Below, piece after piece: positions 1 through 8,150 of a stretch of 64,000 nucleotides of DNA. The translations under genes and the position numbers were made by a program. The stretch comes from DATCJA01 sp963814955 (GTDB taxonomy: Bacteria > Acidobacteriota > Vicinamibacteria > Vicinamibacterales > UBA2999). The notes beneath the pieces were generated by a model, which ran no database searches, was not told the DNA's origin, and was given only the letters and a program-made list of their open reading frames with translations. The number at the start of each line of letters is the position of its first letter. The first letter of the stretch is position 1. The DNA is taken from NCBI GenBank assembly GCA_963814955.1, contig CAWFEX010000004.1, positions 186,001 to 250,000 of the forward strand, written 5' to 3'.

Positions 1-22
1 AGGTGGCAGGTCGCCGGTCGGA

Positions 23-46
23 CGCAGGCTCAAGCCTGCGCTCTAC
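23..46. repeat. Extragenic palindrome with CTAC-type tail
   Basis: An 8-bp perfect palindrome (CGCAGGCT-CA-AGCCTGCG, 23-40) is followed by CTCTAC. Its layout, two arms around a 2-nt centre followed by a CTAC tail, recurs at 23833, 23865, 28327 and (inverted) 48966, always between genes. It looks like one member of a dispersed REP-like family. No terminator T-run follows. Confidence 0.55.
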
Positions 47-60
47 ACTAGAATAGCTCG

Positions 61-363
61 ATGGCGAAGCTGAAGAGCGAGGTCGAGGTGATCTGTCCCT
101 GTTGTCAGTCCACTTTGGTGGTCGACACCAATCTTTGCCGCGTCATTTCACATCGCGAGCCGGAGAGGGCCGACAAACCCGAACTGGATCAGGCGGCCAG
201 CATCCTGGCGGCCCAGGCCGAACGGCGCGAAGCGATGTTCAAACAGTCGATGGACGCAGAGAAAGGACGCGACGACGCCCTGGCGCGCAGGTTTGAAGAG
301 GCGCTGCGCGAGGCAAAGAAGGAACCGATCACGAGACCGCTGCGCGACTTTGATCTGGACTGA
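61..363 (+). CDS. Small zinc-ribbon-like protein, unknown function
   Basis: The product has 100 residues. Its N-terminus holds one CPCC motif (residues 12-15), which could bind metal or a redox partner. The remaining two thirds is charged, Ala/Glu/Arg-rich and probably helical, perhaps a coiled coil (residues 45-90). No second CxxC pair is visible, so a complete four-Cys zinc ribbon is not present in one chain; dimerisation could supply it. The ATG at 61 is the only good start. The gene follows an extragenic palindrome and precedes a short AT-rich repeat. I do not recognise a named family and infer no pathway. Confidence 0.6.
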   Translation: MAKLKSEVEVICPCCQSTLVVDTNLCRVISHREPERADKPELDQAASILAAQAERREAMFKQSMDAEKGRDDALARRFEEALREAKKEPITRPLRDFDLD

Positions 364-373
364 CCATTGACGG

Positions 374-423
374 ATTTACGAATTTACGAATTTACGGATT
401 TGGCAAGTCGTCAATTCGTAAAT
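374..423. repeat. AT-rich tandem octamer with inverted copy
   Basis: The octamer ATTTACGA/G occurs three times in a row (374-397), and its reverse complement AATTCGTAAAT follows at 413-423, so the transcript could form a weak hairpin. It sits between a plus-strand gene end and a minus-strand gene end, and may act as a weak bidirectional terminator. It is strikingly AT-rich for this GC-rich window. Confidence 0.45.
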
Positions 424-441
424 GCGTCAATTCCTCAATGT

Positions 442-1151
442 TCATCCGCGATGGCGAAACTCCGGTGGCAGTGGCGTCCACCGGTCGCGCCCTCGGTAAT
501 ATTTCCACGGCTTGTAGCCGTGGGCTGCTCGAAACGCGCGATATAGACGTCTCAGGCGGTCCGCACGGCGATCCGACGAGACGATGCGCCGGTGCGGCCA
601 GTCCAGCAGCAGCCGCTCGACCTTCCAGATATTCTGGTCTGCCAGCCGCCAATCGTAAGACCCCAGCACGCGTAGATCGACCACGGCGTACGCTTTGATG
701 CGGCCGGTGAAGTCGATGTAACCCTCGAAATAGCTGAGCGCCAGCGCTCGGGGTGTCGCAAACATCGGCCTGCGGCCGTGGAGACCCGGATCGCGCGATC
801 GCGCCACCGACCCCAGCCATCTGGCCCTCGGTACACGAAGATCACGTGATCGAGGAGATCGATCGACTCGAAACTGAGGACGAGTGGCGGGAAGCGGTGC
901 TGCTCCAGAACCACCGCCGCCGCAAGTGCGGCTTCAAGGCAGTGTGCGGTGCCGGTGCGGACAACACCGCGAAAACTGCGCAGCGTTTCACCGCCGGGCT
1001 CGGTGTTATAGGGAAGATCGTTCAGCCACTGCTGCACCGCATTGGGCGTGCGAAGGCGTCTCACGAGACGCCGCTCGGCAGGAGTGAGCGACAGAGCAGG
1101 AGGCTCTGCCGGATCAGTTCGCGGCAGCGGGAGCTTTTTTGAGGTCGGCAA
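442..1151 (-). pseudogene. Transglutaminase-like Cys/His protein, frameshifted
   Basis: Two minus-strand frames join into one protein. The N-terminal frame runs from ATG 1151 and contains the segment TAHCLEAALAAAVVLEQH, followed by a later DHV(I/V)F, a Cys then His arrangement typical of transglutaminase-like folds. It loses coherence after VYRGPDGWG, and the C-terminal frame (GRRPMFATPRALALSYFEGYIDF onward) takes over. The switch lies at the CCCC run 811-814; adding one base restores about 235 residues. The start overlaps the end of the SCO1 gene, suggesting co-transcription. The enzymatic role is unknown. The frameshift may be a sequencing error rather than true decay. Confidence 0.55.
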
Positions 1152-1974
1152 CGAGTTCGGCAGGGGTCCACATGTTGCCGGTGTGGACGCTCACGAGTCG
1201 GCCCTCTGCATCGATGACCGCGGTTCGCAGGTTGTGTACGACAACGCCCTGCGACTCGCCCGGCTCGGTCAGTACTCCAAAACGCTTCGCGAAGGCGAGC
1301 ACGTCATCGCGTTTGCCAGTTGCGAAATACCAGAGACGCGGATCGGCGCCTGCTCCTTTGGCATGCTTCTCGAGGACGGCGGGCGTGTCGAAATCAGGGT
1401 CGAGGGTTACCGATACGAGGCGAACATCGTTCATGTCGGGAGACTTGCGAATTTCCTCCTGAATCGCTCCGAAGTGCTTGTTCATCAGCGGGCAGAACTC
1501 CGGGATCGGGCAGCGCGAATAAATGAACGTCAGTGCAATGCGGTGGCCGCGCAGCGAGGTCAACGGACGCGGACTGCCTGACTGATCGACCAGTGCGTCA
1601 CCGGGGACGACATCGCCTTCCTTCAGGAGGTCCGAGTCCGTGATCTCCGGAACAGCGGCCGCGTTCTTGATTGGCGCATGCCCCGTCGTCGTCATCGTCG
1701 AGAGGTAGCCATTGGCTTCTTCGACGACGAGCGTGGCGGTAAACAGGTCGCCCGGTTTCTTGTCTGCGAGCAGCTGCGGATCGCGCACCTTATAGGACAT
1801 CGTCATTGCCGGCATGAAGCCGGCGATGTCCTCGTGGTCGACGAGCACTTCGCGCCGGCCGGCGTCCACACCCAGAATCTGCCCGCGCACTTCATACTGT
1901 CTGGGTTCGGACCTGCGATCGCATGCGCTGCCGGCGAGCGCAGCCAGAAAGAGCACAACTCCGAGCCACCGCAT
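1114..1974 (-). CDS. SCO1/SenC-type copper chaperone with CusF-like N-terminal domain
   Basis: A 286-residue exported protein. The N-terminus is a signal peptide ending in GSAC, probably a lipoprotein signal. Residues 27-95 resemble the CusF-like copper domain, with an H..D..FMPAMTM patch. Residues about 120-280 are a thioredoxin-fold SCO1/SenC domain with the metal/redox motif CPIPEFCP (CX5CP, not the classical CX3CP) and a later conserved His in GVVVHN. Family members deliver copper to the CuA site of cytochrome oxidase on the outer face of the inner membrane. No oxidase genes lie nearby. The start is only 16 bp from the divergent DUF72 start, so the two promoters must overlap coding DNA. 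Confidence 0.88.
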   Translation of the reverse strand: MRWLGVVLFLAALAGSACDRRSEPRQYEVRGQILGVDAGRREVLVDHEDIAGFMPAMTMSYKVRDPQLLADKKPGDLFTATLVVEEANGYLSTMTTTGHAPIKNAAAVPEITDSDLLKEGDVVPGDALVDQSGSPRPLTSLRGHRIALTFIYSRCPIPEFCPLMNKHFGAIQEEIRKSPDMNDVRLVSVTLDPDFDTPAVLEKHAKGAGADPRLWYFATGKRDDVLAFAKRFGVLTEPGESQGVVVHNLRTAVIDAEGRLVSVHTGNMWTPAELVADLKKAPAAAN

Positions 1975-1990
1975 GTGTTAACTGTATCAA

Positions 1991-2701
1991 ATGCTCTGGG
2001 TCGGAACGTCCGGGTACAACTATCCGGAATGGAAGGGGACGTTCTATCCGCCGACACTGCCCGCGGCGAAAATGCTGCCTTACTATGCCGAGCGGTTTGC
2101 CACGGTCGAGATCAATTACACTTTCTACCGGGCGCCAAACGAGAAGATCCTCGACGGCTGGAACAAGGCAACGCCGGAACAGTTCAAGCTCACGCTGAAG
2201 GCGCCGAAGCGAATCACCCACGACGCGCGACTGCGCGATTGCGCCGACCGTCTGCGGCAGTTCCTCGAAACCGCATCCACGTTGGGTGGGAAGCTGGGTG
2301 CGCTGCTGTTTCAGCTTCCGCCGAACCTGAAGAAGGACCTGGCGTTGTTCGACGCGTTTCTCGACGCGTTTCCGCCACGGGTTTGCGCCGCCTTCGAGTT
2401 CAGACACGCCTCCTGGCTGGATGAGGAAGTCTACTCGCGGCTTCGCGCGCGCAATCTCGCGCTCTGCGTCGCCGACAGCGAGAAACTCTCGACGCCTGTT
2501 GCGATCACGGCCGATTACGGATACTTCAGGCTGCGCGACGAAGGCTACACGCCTGACGACATCAATCGATGGGCAGACACGGTACGTGAGAGCACAAGCG
2601 CGTGCCACGACGTGTACGTGTATTTCAAGCACGAGGAATCAGGAAAAGGCCCTGAGTTCGCCCGGATGTTTATCGACGCCTTCCATCGACGCGCAGGCTG
2701 A
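1991..2701 (+). CDS. DUF72 family protein (YecE-like)
   Basis: At 236 residues this is the usual length for DUF72. Seen in the sequence are the N-terminal WVGTSGYNYPEWKG signature, the F..VEIN..FYR strand, F.LTLKAP (from FKLTLKAPKRITH), L..LLFQLPPN, and the C-terminal YVYFKHEESGKGP segment. The fold is a TIM barrel; a role is not established, although some members have been linked to nucleic-acid or iron-sulfur processes. Its 3' end overlaps the convergent YheT-like gene by about 60 bp. ATG 1991 directly precedes the TSGY motif, as in the family. Confidence 0.9.
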   Translation: MLWVGTSGYNYPEWKGTFYPPTLPAAKMLPYYAERFATVEINYTFYRAPNEKILDGWNKATPEQFKLTLKAPKRITHDARLRDCADRLRQFLETASTLGGKLGALLFQLPPNLKKDLALFDAFLDAFPPRVCAAFEFRHASWLDEEVYSRLRARNLALCVADSEKLSTPVAITADYGYFRLRDEGYTPDDINRWADTVRESTSACHDVYVYFKHEESGKGPEFARMFIDAFHRRAG

Positions 2702-3664
2702 CGCAAACCGAACAATTTCCCGCTCCGCCCAGTAGCCGTCGTATCCGTCGGCCGCGCGTTCCATGTACGCACAATGTCCACCGTGCGGTGTAATCACAGC
2801 CGTGATATTGGGGTTTCCCGTGAGAGCAGTGCTGCGGAACGGCGCGATGGGCACGAACGGATCGTCCTCGGCCGCAAGAACGAGCGTCGGAATGCGAATG
2901 CGATCGACGACGCGAAGCGCGCTCGCTCGATAGTAGTAATCGGCGGAATCTCGGAAGCCGTGCTGCGGCGCCGTGTAGACGTCGTCGAATCGTCTGACGC
3001 TCCAGATGTCGCGCAGCGGGTCGAGCGAATAGACGCCTGGAATGGCGGCCGCCTTTCGCCGCATACGCGCCTTGAGATTGCGCACGAAGTTCCACTGATA
3101 AACGAAGTTCGTGCGCCTCTCGAGGGCATCCACACAGCGCGCAAGGTCAATCGTCGGCGATACGGCGCATACAGCTTTCAGGGCGGCCGGGTGCCTGTCC
3201 CCGAGCTCGCCGGCCAGCTTGAGCGCCAGATTCCCCCCCAACGAGTAGCCGGCCACCGCTATTCGTGTAATTCCGTCGCGTTCGATCAGCTCGCGAATGA
3301 CGTGAAGGGCGTCGTGCGTCAGTCCCGAGTGATACAAGCCTCGGCTGAGGTGCTCGGTATTACCGCAGTTCCGCTGATTGAGACGGACGATGTTCCAGCC
3401 GGCGGCCCAGGCCTTATCGGAGATGCCGCACATGTAGTGGGCGAGGCTCGAGCCTTCGAGTCCGTGAAGCAGAAGAATCGCCGGGCACCTGGACGGCGAC
3501 GGTTGCCAGTGGCAATGAGCGAGCACGCGCGCATCGGACGCCACGTCGAAGTAGCGAACGGCAGGAGGCGGCAGGTTCGGAAATCGTCGTTGACGCCCCC
3601 AGGCGTAGAGCGTCTGCCAATGACCGCCGGCCAACAGCGGGTGATACTCCGAAGACACAAACAT
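2639..3664 (-). CDS. Alpha/beta-hydrolase, YheT family
   Basis: 341 residues of the YheT/ABHD1-3 hydrolase type. The N-terminal HPLLAGGHWQTL box is family-specific. The oxyanion region LLLHGLEGSS, the nucleophile elbow GYSLGGN (Ser), the acid strand LAAEDDPFVP (Asp) and the catalytic His in HGGHCAYME are all present in order, so the triad is complete. Family members act on ester bonds of lipids or small esters; the substrate is not known here. A cytosolic or membrane-peripheral location is likely because no signal peptide is seen. It is the last minus-strand gene before DUF72 and its 3' end overlaps that gene. Confidence 0.9.
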   Translation of the reverse strand: MFVSSEYHPLLAGGHWQTLYAWGRQRRFPNLPPPAVRYFDVASDARVLAHCHWQPSPSRCPAILLLHGLEGSSLAHYMCGISDKAWAAGWNIVRLNQRNCGNTEHLSRGLYHSGLTHDALHVIRELIERDGITRIAVAGYSLGGNLALKLAGELGDRHPAALKAVCAVSPTIDLARCVDALERRTNFVYQWNFVRNLKARMRRKAAAIPGVYSLDPLRDIWSVRRFDDVYTAPQHGFRDSADYYYRASALRVVDRIRIPTLVLAAEDDPFVPIAPFRSTALTGNPNITAVITPHGGHCAYMERAADGYDGYWAEREIVRFASACASMEGVDKHPGELRAFS

Positions 3665-3677
3665 GCGAATAGCGTCG

Positions 3678-5255
3678 TTATCTCAATGCGTAGACACGAA
3701 ACTGCGCGTTCCGGTATACGAGTGGCAGCGGCAGATCGGTCTCCGTAATCAGGTAGTCCAACTGATAGCGTTGCGCGAGGTCGGTGGCTTTGTCAGCCGT
3801 CAGCGCGCCGAAGTCACCAATGGCAGCGCTGCGTTCCACAAACCTGGCCGCCATCGCATGTGAGTAAATCGCCACAGCCGAATCCTTGACGTCTTCCAGC
3901 CATACGTCGCGTTCGGCCGACACACGGACGCTGGTTCCGTACTTCCAGGAATGGCCGGGATCAGCGAGGACATGTGCTTCCCTCGGGCGCGTTGCCAGCC
4001 ATCGCATCGCGTCTTCCCACGGCGATTCGGGCAACGTGGTCGCAAAGAGGGAGCGCTCGGGACGCTCCACGAACATCGCATAGACCGCGCGTGTCGTGGA
4101 GACAGCCAGGATGAATGCAGCAACGGCGAGGGGAGTCGCCCACATTCTGTTCGGCGTCCGCACCGGGAGCGATGTGCTGCGGGTCGATTCGGTAAGTGCC
4201 GCGATGACGTAAACCAGTGCGACGAAATCGACGAGCCAGAACACGCGCGAAATCTGAAACTGCACGGCGAGAGAGATTTTCAGGGCGACGAGCGGCAGCG
4301 TCACGAGGAACAGGGCGACCAGTGCCGTGGCGCCCCAGACGAGGGCGCCGTCTTCGGCAGAGGCAGTGCCGCGCCGCGCTCGCGTTCGCTGCGCCCACCA
4401 GAGGAGCGCAAGAAAGCCGATGTTCATTGCCCAGGCCCACGCAGGCCACTCGGTGGCAAACAGCGAGTCTTTGCTGGCGACCGCGTTGAGCCATGTCGCA
4501 TCCATGACGGAGAGTGCACCCTGCATGGGCCCGATGGTCGCGGCGGCAATCAACACGATGACGGCGGCGGACCCTCCCACGACGGCAAATAGCCGCCAGC
4601 GCCGGTCGAGAACCACCAGCGCGGCGCCCAGCATTACCGCGAACCACAGCGCAGTGGTCACGTGGATGACCGCCGCTGCGGCCACCAGCCAGACTGCCAG
4701 CCACGCCCGCCGGCGCAGCAGTGCGGCCACGGCGAGCGCACCGATGGCGAACGCCAGCATCCGCGGATGAAAGTAGGGCTCGAACGAGTTGGCGCTCGTT
4801 CGCGGAATGCGATGTCGCATGGAAAAGGCCGCAGCCAGCGCGACGATCGCCCAACGATTCTGGTATACACGCGCTCCAATCAGGGCCAGAGCCGTCCAGA
4901 GCAGCCCAATTGCGGTGAGATAGCCAAGAAAAAACAGCGTCGGTACGGACAGGCCGGTGCCGCGCGCGATGGCGGCGAGCAGGTCGTCAATAACCATGAG
5001 CCGGCCTTCCGAGTCGATGAGAAACGCGTCCCGCGGAAAGAGTGACGGGTCCAGCGCGCGCGCGACCGCTGGAACGTAGAACGCCTGGTCGGAAACGCCG
5101 TAACGATACCCAGCTCCATTGGCGGTCGCGAGAAGCAGGAACACCGCTCCGCCGACCGCGAATTGCACAAGAATGAGGACCGCCGAACGGAGGTTCAATC
5201 CGGGAGGCGAAATTGTCGAAGGCTGAGCGATTGACGGGCGCTCAACCTGCAACAT
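3678..5255 (-). CDS. Polytopic inner-membrane protein, GT-C-like layout
   Basis: About 525 residues with roughly ten hydrophobic segments in the first 400 residues and a soluble C-terminal portion. The first periplasmic loop contains charged residues (DAFLID, YPDLLAA-like context), and the C-terminal part reads like a small alpha/beta domain. This layout recalls GT-C glycosyltransferases or related surface-sugar proteins, but no diagnostic motif is clear. ATG 5255 was chosen over the longer ATG 5309 because it falls 1 bp after the stop of the DinB-like gene, giving a tight operon. Function is unassigned. Confidence 0.75.
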   Translation of the reverse strand: MLQVERPSIAQPSTISPPGLNLRSAVLILVQFAVGGAVFLLLATANGAGYRYGVSDQAFYVPAVARALDPSLFPRDAFLIDSEGRLMVIDDLLAAIARGTGLSVPTLFFLGYLTAIGLLWTALALIGARVYQNRWAIVALAAAFSMRHRIPRTSANSFEPYFHPRMLAFAIGALAVAALLRRRAWLAVWLVAAAAVIHVTTALWFAVMLGAALVVLDRRWRLFAVVGGSAAVIVLIAAATIGPMQGALSVMDATWLNAVASKDSLFATEWPAWAWAMNIGFLALLWWAQRTRARRGTASAEDGALVWGATALVALFLVTLPLVALKISLAVQFQISRVFWLVDFVALVYVIAALTESTRSTSLPVRTPNRMWATPLAVAAFILAVSTTRAVYAMFVERPERSLFATTLPESPWEDAMRWLATRPREAHVLADPGHSWKYGTSVRVSAERDVWLEDVKDSAVAIYSHAMAARFVERSAAIGDFGALTADKATDLAQRYQLDYLITETDLPLPLVYRNAQFRVYALR

Positions 5256-5256
5256 C

Positions 5257-5754
5257 TCAGAATGCCGGCTCGTCGCCGCTCGGTCCGTAAATCGACGGAA
5301 CGGGAACATCCAGCAGGCGAAGATAGACAGACAGTTGTCCGCGGTGATGGATGAGATGACTCAGGACGAACGAACGGAGCACCGCGGTCTTGGGCATCGA
5401 GAACACCGTTTTGCCGTTGCGTTTCAGCGACCACATTGCCAGAAGCTCGGCATCCGTCTTTCCGACGAGCGCCGTGCGGGCTTGAGCGACGTTGCCGTCG
5501 AAGGTCGCCAGCAGCTCGCTCTTTGAGGGGATCGCGGCAACCGTCCGACCGTTGCCCACGTCGATTTCCGATCGCGTCAGCGTTTCGGTGCCCCAGGTAG
5601 GCAGCGTGGCGACATGCGTCGCCAGCGCGCCAAGCGAGAACGACTTCTCGTGCGGCTTCCAGTCGAATCGCTCCTCCGGCACGCGCTCGAGTACCTTCCG
5701 GGTGCTCATCATCTCGTGATCGAACTCCGGAATCAGCGTATCGACGATAGCCAA
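5257..5754 (-). CDS. DinB-like protein
   Basis: 165 residues with the DinB four-helix layout. The first helix has EFDHEMMSTRKVLE, the second holds the family-typical W(K)P..K.FSLGALATHVA, and the C-terminal metal helix is HLIHHRGQLSVYLR followed by VPSIYGPSGDE. The three metal His expected for the family are visible. DinB-like proteins are metal-dependent and often act as thiol transferases or in stress responses; a substrate is not predictable. The gene is directly upstream of a membrane protein in what appears to be one transcript. Confidence 0.88.
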   Translation of the reverse strand: MAIVDTLIPEFDHEMMSTRKVLERVPEERFDWKPHEKSFSLGALATHVATLPTWGTETLTRSEIDVGNGRTVAAIPSKSELLATFDGNVAQARTALVGKTDAELLAMWSLKRNGKTVFSMPKTAVLRSFVLSHLIHHRGQLSVYLRLLDVPVPSIYGPSGDEPAF

Positions 5755-5793
5755 GAGACCGACTCCTGCGGCGGAGGTGCGCCCGTGCCGCAG

Positions 5794-6372
5794 CTATCCC
5801 TGCCGGCCAAAATCAACCCGCGGCACCCGCTCCGCCTCGGGCGGCGCGTTGAACACCGGATACTCCCGGAAGCCGAAGACGCCGGCCGTGATATTCGATG
5901 GAAACTGACGACGCAAGGTGTTGTACCCCTGGACGCGCTCGTTGTAACGCATCCGCTCAACGGCAATCCTGTTTTCGGTGCCCGCGAGCTCATCCATCAG
6001 CCGGTTGAACGTTTCACTTGACCGCAGCTGCGGGTAGTTCTCGACCACGACCAGGAGCCGGGCCAGAGCGGCGCTCTGCTCGTTGGCGGCCTGTATCGTC
6101 TGCTCGGGCGTCTGCGCTCCAGCCAGCTTCGCCCGCGATTCGGCAATCTGACCGAACACGTCCCGTTCCTGCTGAGCGAACCCTTTCGTCGTTTCGACGA
6201 GGTTCGGAATGAGATCGTTGCGGCGCTGCAGTTGATTCTCGACCTGCGCCCACTGCGTCTTGATGCTCTCCTCCTGTGAGACGAACTGGTTGTAAGAGCA
6301 CCCGGGCGCTACCGCCGCGACCACCAGCAGGAGCGCCAGGCCGACGATTGTTCGAAGCTGTCGAGTCATCAT
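5794..6372 (-). CDS. lemA: LemA family protein
   Basis: 192 residues, the standard LemA length. An N-terminal signal ends at VAPGC, suggesting a lipoprotein. The core has the family hallmarks: YNQFVSQEESIKTQWAQVENQLQRRNDLIPNLVETTKGF, then a coiled-coil-rich middle, R..YNERVQGYNTLRR, and FPSNITAGVFGF near the end. LemA proteins are membrane-tethered helical proteins of poorly known role that are often co-located with TPM-domain proteins, as here with the gene at 6439. ATG 6372 gives the best signal peptide. Confidence 0.93.
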   Translation of the reverse strand: MMTRQLRTIVGLALLLVVAAVAPGCSYNQFVSQEESIKTQWAQVENQLQRRNDLIPNLVETTKGFAQQERDVFGQIAESRAKLAGAQTPEQTIQAANEQSAALARLLVVVENYPQLRSSETFNRLMDELAGTENRIAVERMRYNERVQGYNTLRRQFPSNITAGVFGFREYPVFNAPPEAERVPRVDFGRQG

Positions 6373-6438
6373 CCTTCACCCTCTTCAATCATTCTCCACT
6401 TGCGGCCTGCATTCCGTACACCGCACCGCGATCGCGTT

Positions 6439-7249
6439 TCACCACCCCGCTCCTCCGCCTCCTCCGCCACTGCGTCCGCCCCCGAAGCCACCAAAGCCTC
6501 CCCCAAAACCGCCACCTCTTCCGCCCAGGCCGCCGAATCCGCCGCCGAATGGGCCCACGCCACTGTTCCAGCCTCCGAGCGGCCCGCCCCACCGTCGTCC
6601 GAAACGGCGACGCCGAGTACGGGCGACCAGCGCGTTGATCACGATGAAGGCAATGAAGATGGTGAGCAGCAGAGTGCCGGGCGTGCCGACCGGCGTCTCG
6701 TCTTGGGTGTTGTCGCGCGGCATGCCTTGAAGGGTGACGTTACGGCCTTCCGCGATGCGGGAAGCGATGCGCGACACGCCGGCCAGCAATCCGGCGCCGT
6801 AATTGCCTCGACGGAACTCGGGGACCATGGACTGACGGCTCGTTTCGCCGGCAAAGCCATCGGTAATGAACTGTTCGAGGTCGTAGCCGACTTCCACCCA
6901 TACCTGGCGTTCCTTGACCGCCACCAGTACGAGCAAGCCGTTGTCGCGGCCACGTTGTCCGATGCCGCGGCCACGGTTCTCGAACAGTTGCACGGCGTAT
7001 TCACGGATGTCCGCGTACGGCGCATAGGTGTCAACCGTGGCCACGACGATGACGTCGCCGCTCGCACGCTGGAGTGAGCGAATCAGCGAATCCATCGCGG
7101 CGGCGCTGGACGGGTCGATCACCTTCGCGAAGTCGTTGACAGGCTGCGTCAGCTCGGGCAGGTTGCTCTGAGCCGCCGCGAGCGTGCCCGTCAACAGTAC
7201 CGAGGACGACCAGAGCGCAGGGAGCAGTCCGAACAGTCACTCTCGCCAT
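6439..7249 (-). CDS. TPM-domain protein (YgcG family), N-terminus uncertain
   Basis: A TPM domain (residues about 12-150 of the 251-residue frame) shows LTQPVNDFAKVID, the strand DVIVVATVDTY, and NGLLVLVAVKERQVWVEVGYDLE, then a single membrane helix and a Gly-rich tail that is almost all GGFGG-like. This is the classic YgcG/LemA-partner layout. The clean TPM frame begins at 7194 with TTG. Upstream, ATG 7249 starts a perfect signal peptide (MARVTVRTAPCALVVLGTV) in the neighbouring frame, and one base near 7192-7197 would fuse the two. I therefore give 7249 as the likely true start. Confidence 0.8.
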
Positions 7250-7941
7250 GCATCGACGACGCGCGCGAGCTGTTCCACGGCCGCCAGATATTCGGGAAAG
7301 AGCCTCGCCCCATCGGTCATCGGGATGGCAGGCTTCTGCTCCAGCCCGAGTATTTCGTTGACTATCCCGTCTGGAAGCGCAGCTGCGCGTGCGCCTTCGC
7401 GTGTTGCGTCGTCGCGGCTCATCGTGGGCGCCCCGCTCAACTGGCCCACGCTCCTAAGGAGCGCCGTGAAGGCGGGAGCCGAGGTCGTGACGAGGTCGGC
7501 AATCGCCTGTGGCCGACCACCAGACTCGATGTAGCTTTCGCGCAAATGAACCAGATGGCTCTTGATCTGCGTCTCGCATGCACGGCGCAGATCGTCGCGC
7601 GAAATGGATGCCTCCTCGAACGGATTCCCCCCGAACACTCGCTCGTGCGCGCGCAGAATCTCGCCGTACTCGAGAGGAAAGGCATCGAGCGACCGCCGAA
7701 ACTCGTGAACGGGCAGAATCAAGGGCGTTGCCAGCTGGAGGTGCTCCCAGCGAGAGGCCAGTCGCGCACACGCTTCCAAATCGCTCAGCGCCAGGGATTC
7801 AACGAGCGCAAGACAAGTGATCGGAGATTGTTCGTGGCCTTCGATGTGTGGTCCGTAGGCGACAACGGAACGGAGGCGCCCGGAAAACACCTGCTTCAGA
7901 TCGGCGACGAGGGCCGCTGCAGCCTGCCGCCACGCGTGCAT
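7237..7941 (-). CDS. Nucleotidyltransferase-like protein, unknown function
   Basis: 234 residues. The N-terminus (VVAYGPHIEGHEQSPITCLALVESL) resembles a nucleotidyltransferase-like strand-loop-strand, but the catalytic Asp pair of the family is not evident. The rest is helical. It is a soluble protein without a signal peptide. Its stop overlaps the start region of the TPM gene, giving an lemA-like operon in which this gene is first. A name beyond this cannot be supported. Confidence 0.55.
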   Translation of the reverse strand: MHAWRQAAAALVADLKQVFSGRLRSVVAYGPHIEGHEQSPITCLALVESLALSDLEACARLASRWEHLQLATPLILPVHEFRRSLDAFPLEYGEILRAHERVFGGNPFEEASISRDDLRRACETQIKSHLVHLRESYIESGGRPQAIADLVTTSAPAFTALLRSVGQLSGAPTMSRDDATREGARAAALPDGIVNEILGLEQKPAIPMTDGARLFPEYLAAVEQLARVVDAWRE

Positions 7942-8087
7942 GCTTCATTCTACGTGAAGCGCAGAACCTGACGGCTGAACGTAACCTTGGCTGTTTCTGG
8001 ACCGCTCTGCGGCTCGTTGCGCAGGTTGTACTCCTTGTTTCCCCGGAGAGCGGTCCCAGACGCGGAGCGCGCCGAATAGATACTGTC

Positions 8088-8139
8088 AACCAGCCAAGGG
8101 CATTCTCATAGAGATATCAATGGCAACCCTTGGCTGGTT
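8088..8139. repeat. 13-bp perfect inverted repeat upstream of yvcK
   Basis: AACCAGCCAAGGG at 8088-8100 is matched by CCCTTGGCTGGTT at 8127-8139, with a 26-nt loop. A related half-site, ACCTTGGCTG, is at 7982. The right arm ends only 11 bp before the GTG start of yvcK. It could be an operator or a 5' UTR hairpin. No T-run follows, so it is not a simple terminator. Confidence 0.6.
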
Positions 8140-8150
8140 AGAATCGGTCA

